From DASPKW01 sp038244055 (GTDB lineage: Bacteria > Planctomycetota > Phycisphaerae > Tepidisphaerales > Tepidisphaeraceae): 10,745 nt of DNA. The notes below the pieces were generated by a model that saw only the letters and a list, made by a program, of their open reading frames with translations, did not search any database and was not told where the DNA came from. The translations under genes were made by a program, and so were the position numbers. Positions 1 through 6,206 of the stretch are shown here, piece after piece. Location of the stretch: contig JBBRTW010000236.1 of assembly GCA_038244055.1 (NCBI GenBank), positions 1-10,745 on the forward strand, written 5' to 3'. Position 1 is the stretch's first letter, and every line of letters starts with the position of its first letter.

Positions 1-1
1 C

Positions 2-58
2 GGCCAGGTCCTGCGGGCGCCGCCGCAACAGCGACCCCTGCTGATCGGCGGCGGATAG
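2..58 (+). CDS. possible C-terminal end of a gene entering from the left
   Basis: Frame 2 on the plus strand is open from the window edge for 18 codons and ends at TAG (56-58), giving a short tail that finishes in PLLIGGG. It is too short to identify. Frame 1 is also open, to about position 129, so an open frame here is weak evidence. It is listed only because something must end near the left edge before the leftward FG-GAP gene. It could equally be non-coding. Confidence 0.2.
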   Translation, partial: GQVLRAPPQQRPLLIGGG

Positions 59-140
59 CCGGTCAACTCCCAGTCATAAGAATTCTCACCACCACGGGGC
101 CAGGCTTGATCTGCGCGTGGAGGCGGTAAACAATTACCTG

Positions 141-189
141 ACAACTAACAACTAACAATGGACAATGGACAATGGAGAATGGACAACCC
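141..189. repeat. 7-bp short tandem repeat array A
   Basis: There are seven consecutive 7-mers in perfect register: acaacta twice, acaatgg three times, agaatgg once and acaaccc once. The array begins 4 nt beyond the stop codon of the FG-GAP gene when read in that gene's direction. It resembles the short tandemly repeated repetitive (STRR) heptamers known from cyanobacteria. Any peptides read through it are artefacts. Confidence 0.85.
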
Positions 190-193
190 AACC

Positions 194-1432
194 TCACTTC
201 TCATTCCAGTAAATCCGAACATTCTTCGTCGCCCGCCCCACCGCGACGATATCCGGCCGGCCATCGCCATTGAGATCGCCGATGACCAGATCCTCCGTCG
301 CCATGCCGCCATCATCCAGAACCGTCTTCTCCCATTTTGGCTTGGTCGGATCCTTCGCATCCGCCATCGAGTAGATATTGACCCCCACTTTCTTGACCAT
401 CTTCCCCGCCACATCGCTGAAAGGATCGCGGAAACCCACGACGATCTCATCCACGCCATCGCCATCGAGGTCCGCCACGCCCAGCGCGTGCCCCGATTTG
501 ATCTGGTCATCGATCACCGTTCGCATCATCAGCCCGCCCCTGGGATCGGCGCTGGGCGTGTAGGCCACCACCTGGTTGCCGTGGAACGGCTCGATCGTCG
601 CGATGTATTTCCACGCCACATTCCCCGTGACCCGGCCCACCTTCACTTCGCTGGACCCCCGCGATTTGTTGGGGTCGGATTGATTCCCCTCGCCGAGCTG
701 CGCCGCCATCCACTTCCCATCGGTCATCGGCGTGTAATAAAAAACGCCTTCATAACTGGCCGTCAGCAGCCCGCGCGTCTTCTTGTCGAACAGATCCACC
801 GGCAGGAAATTGTGCATCACATGCTTCGAATCATCGATCAGCTTGAATTCCCATTTCTGGGTCGGGTCCTTCGGAATCGTGAAATACCCGAAGCGCGGCG
901 CGGCCTCGCTGAAATTCTTCGCGGCCGTCGCGCCGATTCCGTGCAGCGGCGCTACCAGCAATTCCGGCCGGCCATCTCCATCCACATCGGAAAACTTGAT
1001 CCGGTGCAAAGTCGGATGATCGTAGGGCACCTCATGCAGCGTCCACTCCTCATCCAGGGTCTTGCCGCGCTTGAGCCAGACGATCGATGAAGCCTCGGTC
1101 ATCTTCATCCAGTTCCCGCCCACCACCAGTTCGACCTGGCCATCTCCGTCCAAGTCGGCCGCCGCGATGGAAACATTATCGAGCCTGGTCTTGGCCCCGA
1201 TCACCGTATGCAGCTTCCAGGTCGGGTTCTCGAACCAGATCACGCGGTCTTTATCGACAACGACGATGTCCGGCTTGCCATCCCCATTGATGTCCGCAAG
1301 GATCACGCCGTACCCAATCTTGAGCGTGCGATCGATCTCCTCCATCCTGAACTTAGGCACGCCCGCCCCCGAGGCATTTGCCAATCCCGCCACCACCAGA
1401 ACCGCCGCAATCAAAGCAAATCCGTTCCGCAT
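194..1432 (-). CDS. secreted FG-GAP/VCBS repeat protein
   Basis: A 412-residue protein predicted to be exported. Residues 1-20 form a signal peptide (basic start, hydrophobic core, ANA before the mature chain). Five calcium-binding-type D-x-[DN]-G-D-G loops are visible at about residues 47, 93, 149, 321 and 386, each followed by a hydrophobic strand such as DIVVV or ELVVG, as in FG-GAP/VCBS blades. The whole protein therefore reads as a beta-propeller, probably seven-bladed with some degenerate blades; the blade count is inference. The start is supported by AAGGAG at 1440-1445 on the minus strand, 7 nt before the ATG. It is the last gene of the leftward block, 118 bp after the ThuA-like gene. 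Such propellers usually bind ligands or partners at the cell surface; no catalytic motif is visible and the partner is unknown. Confidence 0.9.
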   Translation of the reverse strand: MRNGFALIAAVLVVAGLANASGAGVPKFRMEEIDRTLKIGYGVILADINGDGKPDIVVVDKDRVIWFENPTWKLHTVIGAKTRLDNVSIAAADLDGDGQVELVVGGNWMKMTEASSIVWLKRGKTLDEEWTLHEVPYDHPTLHRIKFSDVDGDGRPELLVAPLHGIGATAAKNFSEAAPRFGYFTIPKDPTQKWEFKLIDDSKHVMHNFLPVDLFDKKTRGLLTASYEGVFYYTPMTDGKWMAAQLGEGNQSDPNKSRGSSEVKVGRVTGNVAWKYIATIEPFHGNQVVAYTPSADPRGGLMMRTVIDDQIKSGHALGVADLDGDGVDEIVVGFRDPFSDVAGKMVKKVGVNIYSMADAKDPTKPKWEKTVLDDGGMATEDLVIGDLNGDGRPDIVAVGRATKNVRIYWNEK

Positions 1433-1439
1433 CCGCCAT

Positions 1440-1445
1440 CTCCTT
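1440..1445 (-). promoter_or_regulatory. ribosome binding site of the FG-GAP gene
   Basis: AAGGAG on the minus strand with a 7-nt spacer to the ATG at 1432. It is one of only three clear Shine-Dalgarno sites in the window and it fixes this start. Confidence 0.7.
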
Positions 1446-1502
1446 CAATGAGTTGACGCATCATAACCTCGGCCGCCCCAATGTCCCGCCCCACGCGCTT
1501 CC

Positions 1503-1537
1503 GTCTCATTGTCTGATTGTCTGATTGTCTGATTGTC
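1503..1537. repeat. 8-bp short tandem repeat array B
   Basis: Four units in register (gtctcatt, then gtctgatt three times) and a partial gtc. The array starts 13 nt beyond the stop of the ThuA-like gene in its direction of transcription. It shares its core unit with array C at 2703-2734. Confidence 0.85.
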
Positions 1538-1550
1538 CGTCCCGGCCCAT

Positions 1551-2483
1551 TCACTTCCCGCTCCCCAGCCACAGTGCCGCGTTCTCCACCACCTTCAGCG
1601 GAAACTCTTCCTTGTACACGCCATAGGTTTCGTGCCCCGGCTGGAAGTAGAACACCTTGCCCTTGCCCACCGACCAGACCATCCCCCCGCGGTGATGCTC
1701 GCCCTTGTCCCACTTCTCCTCGAAGATCACCTCATCGGGCGCGGGGACGTGGAACGGTTCATCGTACATCTCATCGTGGGTGACATCCCATTTGGCCGGC
1801 ACTCCTCTGGCGATCGGATGGTCCGGCAGCATCGTCGTCACATGGGTGGGCTCGCCGGCTTCGCGCCAGGAGGGGAAGACGCAGTGGGGCAGGTGAATGT
1901 CCAAAGCGATCGAACCATCGGGATTATCCTTGCGCTCGGCCGAGGGTGTCAGAGGCGTATCGCGCTTGATCGCCTTGTAGGGTGGATAAATCAGATTGAG
2001 CTTCACCTTGGCGCGGTCGGCCTCGGGAATCGTCTTGAGCGCATCATCGATGCTCCGCGCATTCATGGCCCGGATGAAGGGCGTCGATCCCTGGGCCGAG
2101 TGGAGGGCGATGAGGGCGAGTTTGTTGGCCTTGATGCGCTCGACGATCTCATCGCCGACTTCCCACTTCACCTGGCGATGGCGAACGTGCCCCCACCAGA
2201 TCAAGACATCGGTGTTATCGAGCGATTCGGGAGTCAGCGCCGGATCGGGCTTGTCCATCTCCTCTTTCGCGGGCATCGCGGCCGAGCGAACGTCGAGGGC
2301 GGGATTCTTGGAGAGATATTCGGCGATCGACTGCCCGATGAATTTTTCACCGTAGCCCTTGGTTTGCGCAGGTTGCCGCTCATCCCAGACGAGCACGCGC
2401 ACCTTCTTCGCCGGCGCGTCGGCGGCGATGGCAAGCATGTAACAGAGAAACACTGCGATGACGAAAGATGCTCGGTGGATCAT
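1551..2483 (-). CDS. secreted ThuA-like protein
   Basis: A 310-residue ThuA-like protein (trehalose-utilisation / type 1 glutamine amidotransferase-like fold). Residues 1-20 are a signal peptide with an AIA|AD cleavage context. The Rossmann-like domain starts at VRVLVWDER (28-36). The hallmark DVLIWWGHVRH is at 92-102, followed by ALIALHSAQGS, HPIARGVP, a DEMYDEPFHVP stretch and a C-terminal GKGKVFYFQPGHETYG motif. These fit the exported ThuA subfamily common in Planctomycetota and Bacteroidota glycan loci; in that family the true reaction is uncertain and the classical Cys-His-Glu amidotransferase triad is not expected. It lies 274 bp after the glutaminase-A-like gene and 118 bp before the FG-GAP gene, all secreted. 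No good Shine-Dalgarno is seen before the ATG. thuA is not assigned as a symbol because the family is functionally mixed. Confidence 0.92.
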   Translation of the reverse strand: MIHRASFVIAVFLCYMLAIAADAPAKKVRVLVWDERQPAQTKGYGEKFIGQSIAEYLSKNPALDVRSAAMPAKEEMDKPDPALTPESLDNTDVLIWWGHVRHRQVKWEVGDEIVERIKANKLALIALHSAQGSTPFIRAMNARSIDDALKTIPEADRAKVKLNLIYPPYKAIKRDTPLTPSAERKDNPDGSIALDIHLPHCVFPSWREAGEPTHVTTMLPDHPIARGVPAKWDVTHDEMYDEPFHVPAPDEVIFEEKWDKGEHHRGGMVWSVGKGKVFYFQPGHETYGVYKEEFPLKVVENAALWLGSGK

Positions 2484-2565
2484 GACGATACGTTAACGCG
2501 CAAGGGGCAGCGATGACAGTGTTATTAACGCTGGTCCGCGAAATGGCGCAGACCCCTCACCCCCG

Positions 2566-2630
2566 CCCTCTCCCACGCGGCGATTGAGCGGCGCTGCGAA
2601 TTGGCCGACCCCGCGCCGCTTGGGAGAGGG
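2566..2630. repeat. REP-like inverted repeat with CCCTCTCCCA arms
   Basis: The left arm ccctctcccacgcggcg (2566-2582) and right arm cgccgcttgggagaggg (2614-2630) are reverse complements with one mismatch in 17, separated by 31 nt. It resembles a dispersed intergenic repeat (ccctcacccc...gccctctccc type) seen in many GC-rich genomes. It lacks a T-tract, so it is not a typical intrinsic terminator, although it could protect transcript ends. Confidence 0.8.
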
Positions 2631-2702
2631 AGTAAGGCGCGTGCAGTTCGGAGGCGGCGAGGCGATGGGGGATTTTAACGGTGCCAATCGCGCCGTTCGA
2701 AC

Positions 2703-2734
2703 GTCTCATTGTCTCATTGTCTCATTGTCTCACC
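2703..2734. repeat. 8-bp short tandem repeat array C
   Basis: Three perfect gtctcatt units and a fourth, gtctcacc, in register. The array begins 23 nt past the stop codon of the glutaminase-A-like gene in its direction of transcription. Its unit is identical to the first unit of array B. Confidence 0.85.
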
Positions 2735-2757
2735 GCCCAGACGAAGCGGCCCGCAAT

Positions 2758-4854
2758 CTAATGCTTCACCGGCTGGGCCCACTTCGCCCACATCTTCTGG
2801 TCCGCTAGCGCCTTGATGAAAATTCCGCCGACGACGCTTCTGGCCTGGAATCCGCTCATTTTGCCGGTGGTCGTATCGTACCAGTCCGTCATTGGCACTC
2901 GGCTGGGCGTGTGGCTGGCCCATTGATAGCAGGGCGCGGCGATGGTGCGGAAATCCTCTTCCTTCTCCGCCAGCGTGGCCGTCCAGAAGATCCAATCGAG
3001 CTTGGTGTAGGCCTTGCGGTTGTCCAGAGGCAGGCCGAAGGCGTTCAACTTCGTCTTGTAATAGGCGACTTCCTTCGCGGCGATGGCGGGTGGGAACAGC
3101 TTGAGATCCAGCAGGCGATCCCACACCAGGTTGTACTTCTGGCTCCACGTCCCCTCCTTGTCGAAAATCAGCTTGTAATGGTCCCCGTCCTCGGCCAACT
3201 TCGCCCATTTGGCGACCATTTCCTCGGCCGACTTACGATAACTCACGGCATCGTCCTTTTTGCCCAGCCGCTCGCAGAGATCGGCGTAGGCCGCCATGGC
3301 GACGATCGCCTTGAGCGAGAGATTGGTGTTGTGCGCCAGATGCCCGGCGAAGTCATCGGTGCAGAGCTGGTTTTCCGGGTCGAGGCCTTTATCGCGGAGA
3401 TAGGCGGCCCACTTGCTGATGGCCGGCCAGTATTTGTTGGCGTAATCGGCGTTGCCCTCGATCTTCGCCAGCGCGCCCAGCATGATCAGCATGTTGCCCG
3501 ATTCCTCCACGGGCATCTGATTTTTCTCGTTCTTCTCCCCGCCGCCGTAGACCTGGCCATTGGCCTTGGGATAGGTGCCCAGATCGTGCGGCGCGAAGGG
3601 GAATTTCCAGCGCTCGCCGGAGGCGTAGTCGAGAATCGGCGTCAACTGCCCCTTGAGGAGCGTCGGATTGAGGAGGAGGAAAAACGGAGCCGAGGGATAG
3701 GTCACATCGACGGTATCGATGCAGCCGTTGGAGAAATTCTCCTTCGAAAACAGCATCGGCGTCTTGCCATCTTCGCTGGCCACCAGTTTGTGGGCGGCCA
3801 GGCACTGGCGATAGGCGAGAGCGCAAAGCTGCGCGTATTCCGGGCCGCCGGCGGTTGTGAGGTCGGCCGTCAGTTCTTCATCGAATGCCTTGGCGCGGGC
3901 CAGCACCGCATCGGCTTCCTTGTCGGCCGTCTTCAGCAGGCTCGCCGCATCCGCCCCATTGCGCCGCCACCATGGACGCAGCTTGTGAGTCATGTATTCG
4001 ATCGAATATTCATCGTCGTAGGCGATCATCATCCGCCGGCTGGCGGCCTCCTGCTTGACGATGCCCAGGTTCTGAACCATCGCCAGCACCGGCCACTGAT
4101 CGCGCGCGGGGCGGGGCTGGCGGGCATCGTCCTTGGCCGGCAACGAGCCATCGCGGACAAAGTTGCCGCGGGCGTCTTCATCGGCGGCGATGATGGCGCG
4201 AACGACGCCGGGGGCGGCACCATCTGCGGCCGCCAGGTAGAGATGGCCCCACTCGATGCGGAGATTGTCGCCCTTACGCGCGAGCACGGGTTGATCCTTC
4301 GAGCCCATGCGCAGCACAGTCAGGCCGTCGATCTTAGGGCGATCCCAGGCGACCTGCTGATCAGGTTTATCGACCACCCATTCGCCCGAGGCGTCGAGAT
4401 AGACCTGCACACCATGCGCGCCGCCATCGATAGCGCGGGCTGAAAACGTCATGTAGGTGACGGGGCGGGAGACGAGTTCCAGATCGCTAGCGATGAGCGG
4501 GGAACAGAAGCTGACGGTGAGTTCGATCCCGCCGGCTTCGAAGACGTAGATCGTGCGCGTCGGCGTGATGATTACACTCTTCTGGGCCGCCAGCAGCGCA
4601 TCTTTCGCCGCACCGCCCATGAAGCGATACGCCTTGCCCTCGACGCGGACCATCCCGCACATGCCATTGACCACCCCGGTCCAATGTTTTGGCCAATCCT
4701 CATTGAGCTTGTCGTTGAACGACCACACCGAAAAATAAGGATCGTGCGTCACCAGCGGCACCGCCGGCGCGCGAAACGGCTCGGCCGCCCTCAAGACCGA
4801 TGGCAAACCGCACACCAGGACGCACGCAATCACGAAAGCAAATTTCATAGCCAT
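2758..4854 (-). CDS. secreted glutaminase-A-like protein (DUF4964/DUF5127/DUF4965/DUF1793)
   Basis: A 698-residue exported protein of the glutaminase A family, named after fungal GtaA. The signal peptide covers about residues 1-23. The order is an N-terminal DUF4964-like start (PLVTHDPYFSVWSFNDKLNEDW near 32-53), a DUF5127-like beta region (about 95-330), a DUF4965-like helical region (about 340-510, with CTDDFAGHLAHNTNLSLKAI at its end), and a DUF1793-like C-terminus with GLPLDNRKAYTKLDWIFWTA. The length matches full bacterial members, so no domain is missing. Glutaminase activity was shown for fungal members; many bacterial relatives sit in glycan loci and their substrate is open. The alternative start at residue 3 (MKFAF, 4848) is slightly better placed relative to a weak GGA. 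It starts 6 nt after the second DUF488 gene, so the two are probably co-transcribed. Confidence 0.92.
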   Translation of the reverse strand: MAMKFAFVIACVLVCGLPSVLRAAEPFRAPAVPLVTHDPYFSVWSFNDKLNEDWPKHWTGVVNGMCGMVRVEGKAYRFMGGAAKDALLAAQKSVIITPTRTIYVFEAGGIELTVSFCSPLIASDLELVSRPVTYMTFSARAIDGGAHGVQVYLDASGEWVVDKPDQQVAWDRPKIDGLTVLRMGSKDQPVLARKGDNLRIEWGHLYLAAADGAAPGVVRAIIAADEDARGNFVRDGSLPAKDDARQPRPARDQWPVLAMVQNLGIVKQEAASRRMMIAYDDEYSIEYMTHKLRPWWRRNGADAASLLKTADKEADAVLARAKAFDEELTADLTTAGGPEYAQLCALAYRQCLAAHKLVASEDGKTPMLFSKENFSNGCIDTVDVTYPSAPFFLLLNPTLLKGQLTPILDYASGERWKFPFAPHDLGTYPKANGQVYGGGEKNEKNQMPVEESGNMLIMLGALAKIEGNADYANKYWPAISKWAAYLRDKGLDPENQLCTDDFAGHLAHNTNLSLKAIVAMAAYADLCERLGKKDDAVSYRKSAEEMVAKWAKLAEDGDHYKLIFDKEGTWSQKYNLVWDRLLDLKLFPPAIAAKEVAYYKTKLNAFGLPLDNRKAYTKLDWIFWTATLAEKEEDFRTIAAPCYQWASHTPSRVPMTDWYDTTTGKMSGFQARSVVGGIFIKALADQKMWAKWAQPVKH

Positions 4855-4860
4855 ATTCCG

Positions 4861-5367
4861 TTACTTAAGATGATCGATACTCAGGCCGGGCCGCCGCTCC
4901 GCCAGATACTCTGCCACCAGACGCCGATGGCAATGATGCGGCTTCTCCTCGCTGCACAGCAGGCAGCCGTGATCCAAAATTTCCGGCGCGATCGCCGATT
5001 CGATCTTCCGCTCGCCCATCAGCTTCAAAAAACCGGCCGCATATTCATCCCAGGAGCCCTTGTGCTTCTTGTAAGCATCCAGGAGTTCCTGCGTCGGGGC
5101 CAGGTCGAGCAGGTGTACATACTCGATCCCGGCGATTTCGCGAAGCAGGTAGCGGAGGTCTTCTTTTTTGGTGAAACCCGCCAGTTGGGAAATGTTGTTC
5201 AGGCGCACATCGATCAGCCGCCGCACGCCCGCCTCGCGCAGGCGCGTGAAAAACTGCTCAGCCGTCTTCCTCGTGAAACCGATCGTGAAGAGCGGGATCG
5301 GAGGGATCGGAGGGGTCGGAGCGGTCACCGGAGTCGCCGGAGTCGGATTGCCATCGTTGCGATTCAT
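4861..5367 (-). CDS. DUF488 family protein, second of a tandem pair
   Basis: A 168-residue DUF488 protein. The domain begins at LFTIGFTRK (26-34), continues through LIDVRLN, and carries the family signature C-S-E-x-x-P-x-x-C-H-R at 138-148, with both cysteines (138, 146), His147 and Arg148 present. The conserved Cys/Glu/Cys-His-Arg set suggests a metal site or catalytic centre, but the biochemical role of the family is not established to my knowledge. Residues 2-25 are a Pro/Thr-rich leader (TPATPVTAPTPPIPPIP) that is not part of the domain and is encoded by a 9-bp repeat. The gene overlaps the upstream DUF488 gene by 110 nt in another frame; no strong Shine-Dalgarno precedes the ATG, so translation may depend on coupling to the upstream gene. 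The stop lies 6 nt before the next start. Confidence 0.85.
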   Translation of the reverse strand: MNRNDGNPTPATPVTAPTPPIPPIPLFTIGFTRKTAEQFFTRLREAGVRRLIDVRLNNISQLAGFTKKEDLRYLLREIAGIEYVHLLDLAPTQELLDAYKKHKGSWDEYAAGFLKLMGERKIESAIAPEILDHGCLLCSEEKPHHCHRRLVAEYLAERRPGLSIDHLK

Positions 5368-5965
5368 CGGGATTCTTCACAAACGCGATTTTCTCGGCCT
5401 GCGCTCGATACGCATCTTCCAGCAACTGCGCCGGATCGCCAAACAGCAACCCGCCATCCAAACCCGCCAGCTCCATGAGCCGCTCTTCGCTGCGCCCATG
5501 CGCCTCCAACCGGCCATCGGGGAGTATATGGTTAATGGCCAGATCATCGCAACGCAGGCTGTGGCACACCAGCACCGTGCGATGGCAGGTGATCGGGTCC
5601 GCCTCCGCGCACATCAGGGCGATGCGATGCCGGCCGACGCCCTTGCGCAATCGATCCAGCCCCTCCTGGTACAACCGCGTCTTCTCGATCAGCTCATACC
5701 GCGCCTTGCCATCCACATAACATTCCGGCTCCGAGCGCCGCGCGCCGAGTTCCCGGCCCATGAAAACATAGCGGATGCCGATCGCCTTCAGCGACGGCTC
5801 GAGAATCTGCTCGTCGAATTGCGACGCCCATTTGCTCCGTGGAATGGAGCGCACATCCGCAATGGCGGTGACCTCGTGCTTCTTCAGCAGTTCCAGAAAC
5901 AACGCCTGCTCGTGATTGGAATGACCAATCGTCAGGAGAGTCGGTTTGGAGGAATCAGTGGGCAC
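5258..5965 (-). CDS. DUF488 family protein, first of a tandem pair
   Basis: A 235-residue DUF488 protein of the longer type. It shows LLTIGHSNH (10-18), IADVRSIPRSKW (35-46), GIRYVFMGRELGARR (63-77) and the signature C119-A-E-x-x-P-x-x-C127-H-R129. It begins with GTG (5963-5965); there is no clear Shine-Dalgarno. The DUF488 fold should end near AYRAQAEKIAFVKNP (about residue 202). The remaining roughly 33 residues, Ser/Asp/Gly/Pro-rich (SDSGDSGDRSDPSDPSDP), come from a 9-bp tandem repeat and run 110 nt into the next gene. Either the original stop was lost when the repeat arose, or the tail is a real flexible linker. The protein is only distantly similar to its neighbour, so the pair is not a recent duplication. 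The upstream leftward neighbour is the DuOB-like gene, 183 bp away. Confidence 0.88.
   Translation of the reverse strand: MPTDSSKPTLLTIGHSNHEQALFLELLKKHEVTAIADVRSIPRSKWASQFDEQILEPSLKAIGIRYVFMGRELGARRSEPECYVDGKARYELIEKTRLYQEGLDRLRKGVGRHRIALMCAEADPITCHRTVLVCHSLRCDDLAINHILPDGRLEAHGRSEERLMELAGLDGGLLFGDPAQLLEDAYRAQAEKIAFVKNPDESQRWQSDSGDSGDRSDPSDPSDPALHDRFHEEDG
5294..5347. repeat. 9-bp tandem repeat inside the DUF488 overlap
   Basis: Six 9-nt units in register: gggatcgga twice, ggggtcgga, gcggtcacc, ggagtcgcc and ggagtcgga. The period is a multiple of three, so any expansion keeps both overlapping frames open. In one frame it encodes SDP/SGD triplets and in the other TPP/IPP/TPA triplets. Confidence 0.85.
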
Positions 5966-6148
5966 GATGGGTTTGATGATAGAAGTAACGAGCCGAAGCG
6001 TCCATGCACATCGATCAGGGTCGGGAGCCGGCCACCAGAAACCTCAACCAGGCATTGATGCGTCCCCCGGCTCCTGACCCTCTCGCGCCCGTGAACTCAG
6101 TTGCGCTCCCAGCCGGTTAGTCCAATCGCGCGCAGGGCAACGATGGGG
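5966..6148. other. gap between the DuOB-like and first DUF488 genes
   Basis: This 183-bp gap is dominated by an imperfect inverted REP-like pair at 6017-6081, with the left arm of a second pair starting at 6145. No promoter is evident, so the DUF488 genes may be read through from the DuOB-like gene. Confidence 0.55.
6017..6081. repeat. REP-like inverted pair 1 (agggtcRggagccgg)
   Basis: The left arm agggtcgggagccgg (6017-6031) and right arm ccggctcctgaccct (6067-6081) are complementary apart from one A/G difference and are 35 nt apart. The arms are the same 15-mer as in pair 2, 63 nt away. The paired, head-to-head arrangement of short GC-rich arms is typical of REP sequences mobilised by RAYT (TnpA-REP) transposases; no RAYT gene is present in this window. 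Confidence 0.8.
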
Positions 6149-6206
6149 TCAGGAGCCGGGGTACGTTTTTCCGCTGCCGCGCTGCGGGTGGCCGGCTCCT
6201 GACCCC
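6145..6206. repeat. REP-like inverted pair 2 overlapping the DuOB gene end
   Basis: A perfect inverted repeat: ggggtcaggagccgg (6145-6159) and ccggctcctgacccc (6192-6206), 15 of 15, with a 32-nt loop. The left arm contains the stop codon of the DuOB-like gene (TGA inside ctcctgacc on the minus strand), so the gene ends in repeat sequence. Confidence 0.88.

Larger units (their letters stand above)
1..193. other. left-edge intergenic stretch
   Basis: After the possible gene tail at 2-58, nothing recognisable is seen up to about 138. From 141 a 7-bp tandem array runs almost to the stop codon of the FG-GAP gene at 194. No promoter, terminator hairpin or RNA gene is evident. Confidence 0.5.
2484..2757. 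other. repeat-filled gap between the ThuA-like and glutaminase-A-like genes
   Basis: This 274-bp gap holds an inverted repeat (2566-2630) and tandem array C (2703-2734). A 64-codon minus-strand frame across it (2493-2687) is encoded largely by the repeat and has the look of a spurious peptide. No convincing promoter is seen, although one for the ThuA-like gene would be expected here. Confidence 0.6.

Noticed and set aside
158..1090. 310-codon plus-strand frame antisense to the FG-GAP gene
   Set aside because: It starts inside the 7-bp array and is antisense to a protein with five DxDGDG loops; it shows no motif of its own.
1533..2516. 327-codon plus-strand frame antisense to the ThuA-like gene
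   Set aside because: The ThuA motifs are on the minus strand; this frame has no family features and begins in a tandem repeat.
2493..2687. 64-residue small protein in the gap after the glutaminase-A-like gene
   Set aside because: It is largely encoded by an inverted repeat of the CCCTCTCCC type, and such repeat-encoded peptides are annotation artefacts.
2911..4443. 510-codon open frame on the plus strand
   Set aside because: It lies antisense to the glutaminase-A-like gene, which has clear family motifs and a signal peptide. Its translation is rich in repeated R/G/V/H without any domain, a common shadow in GC-rich DNA.
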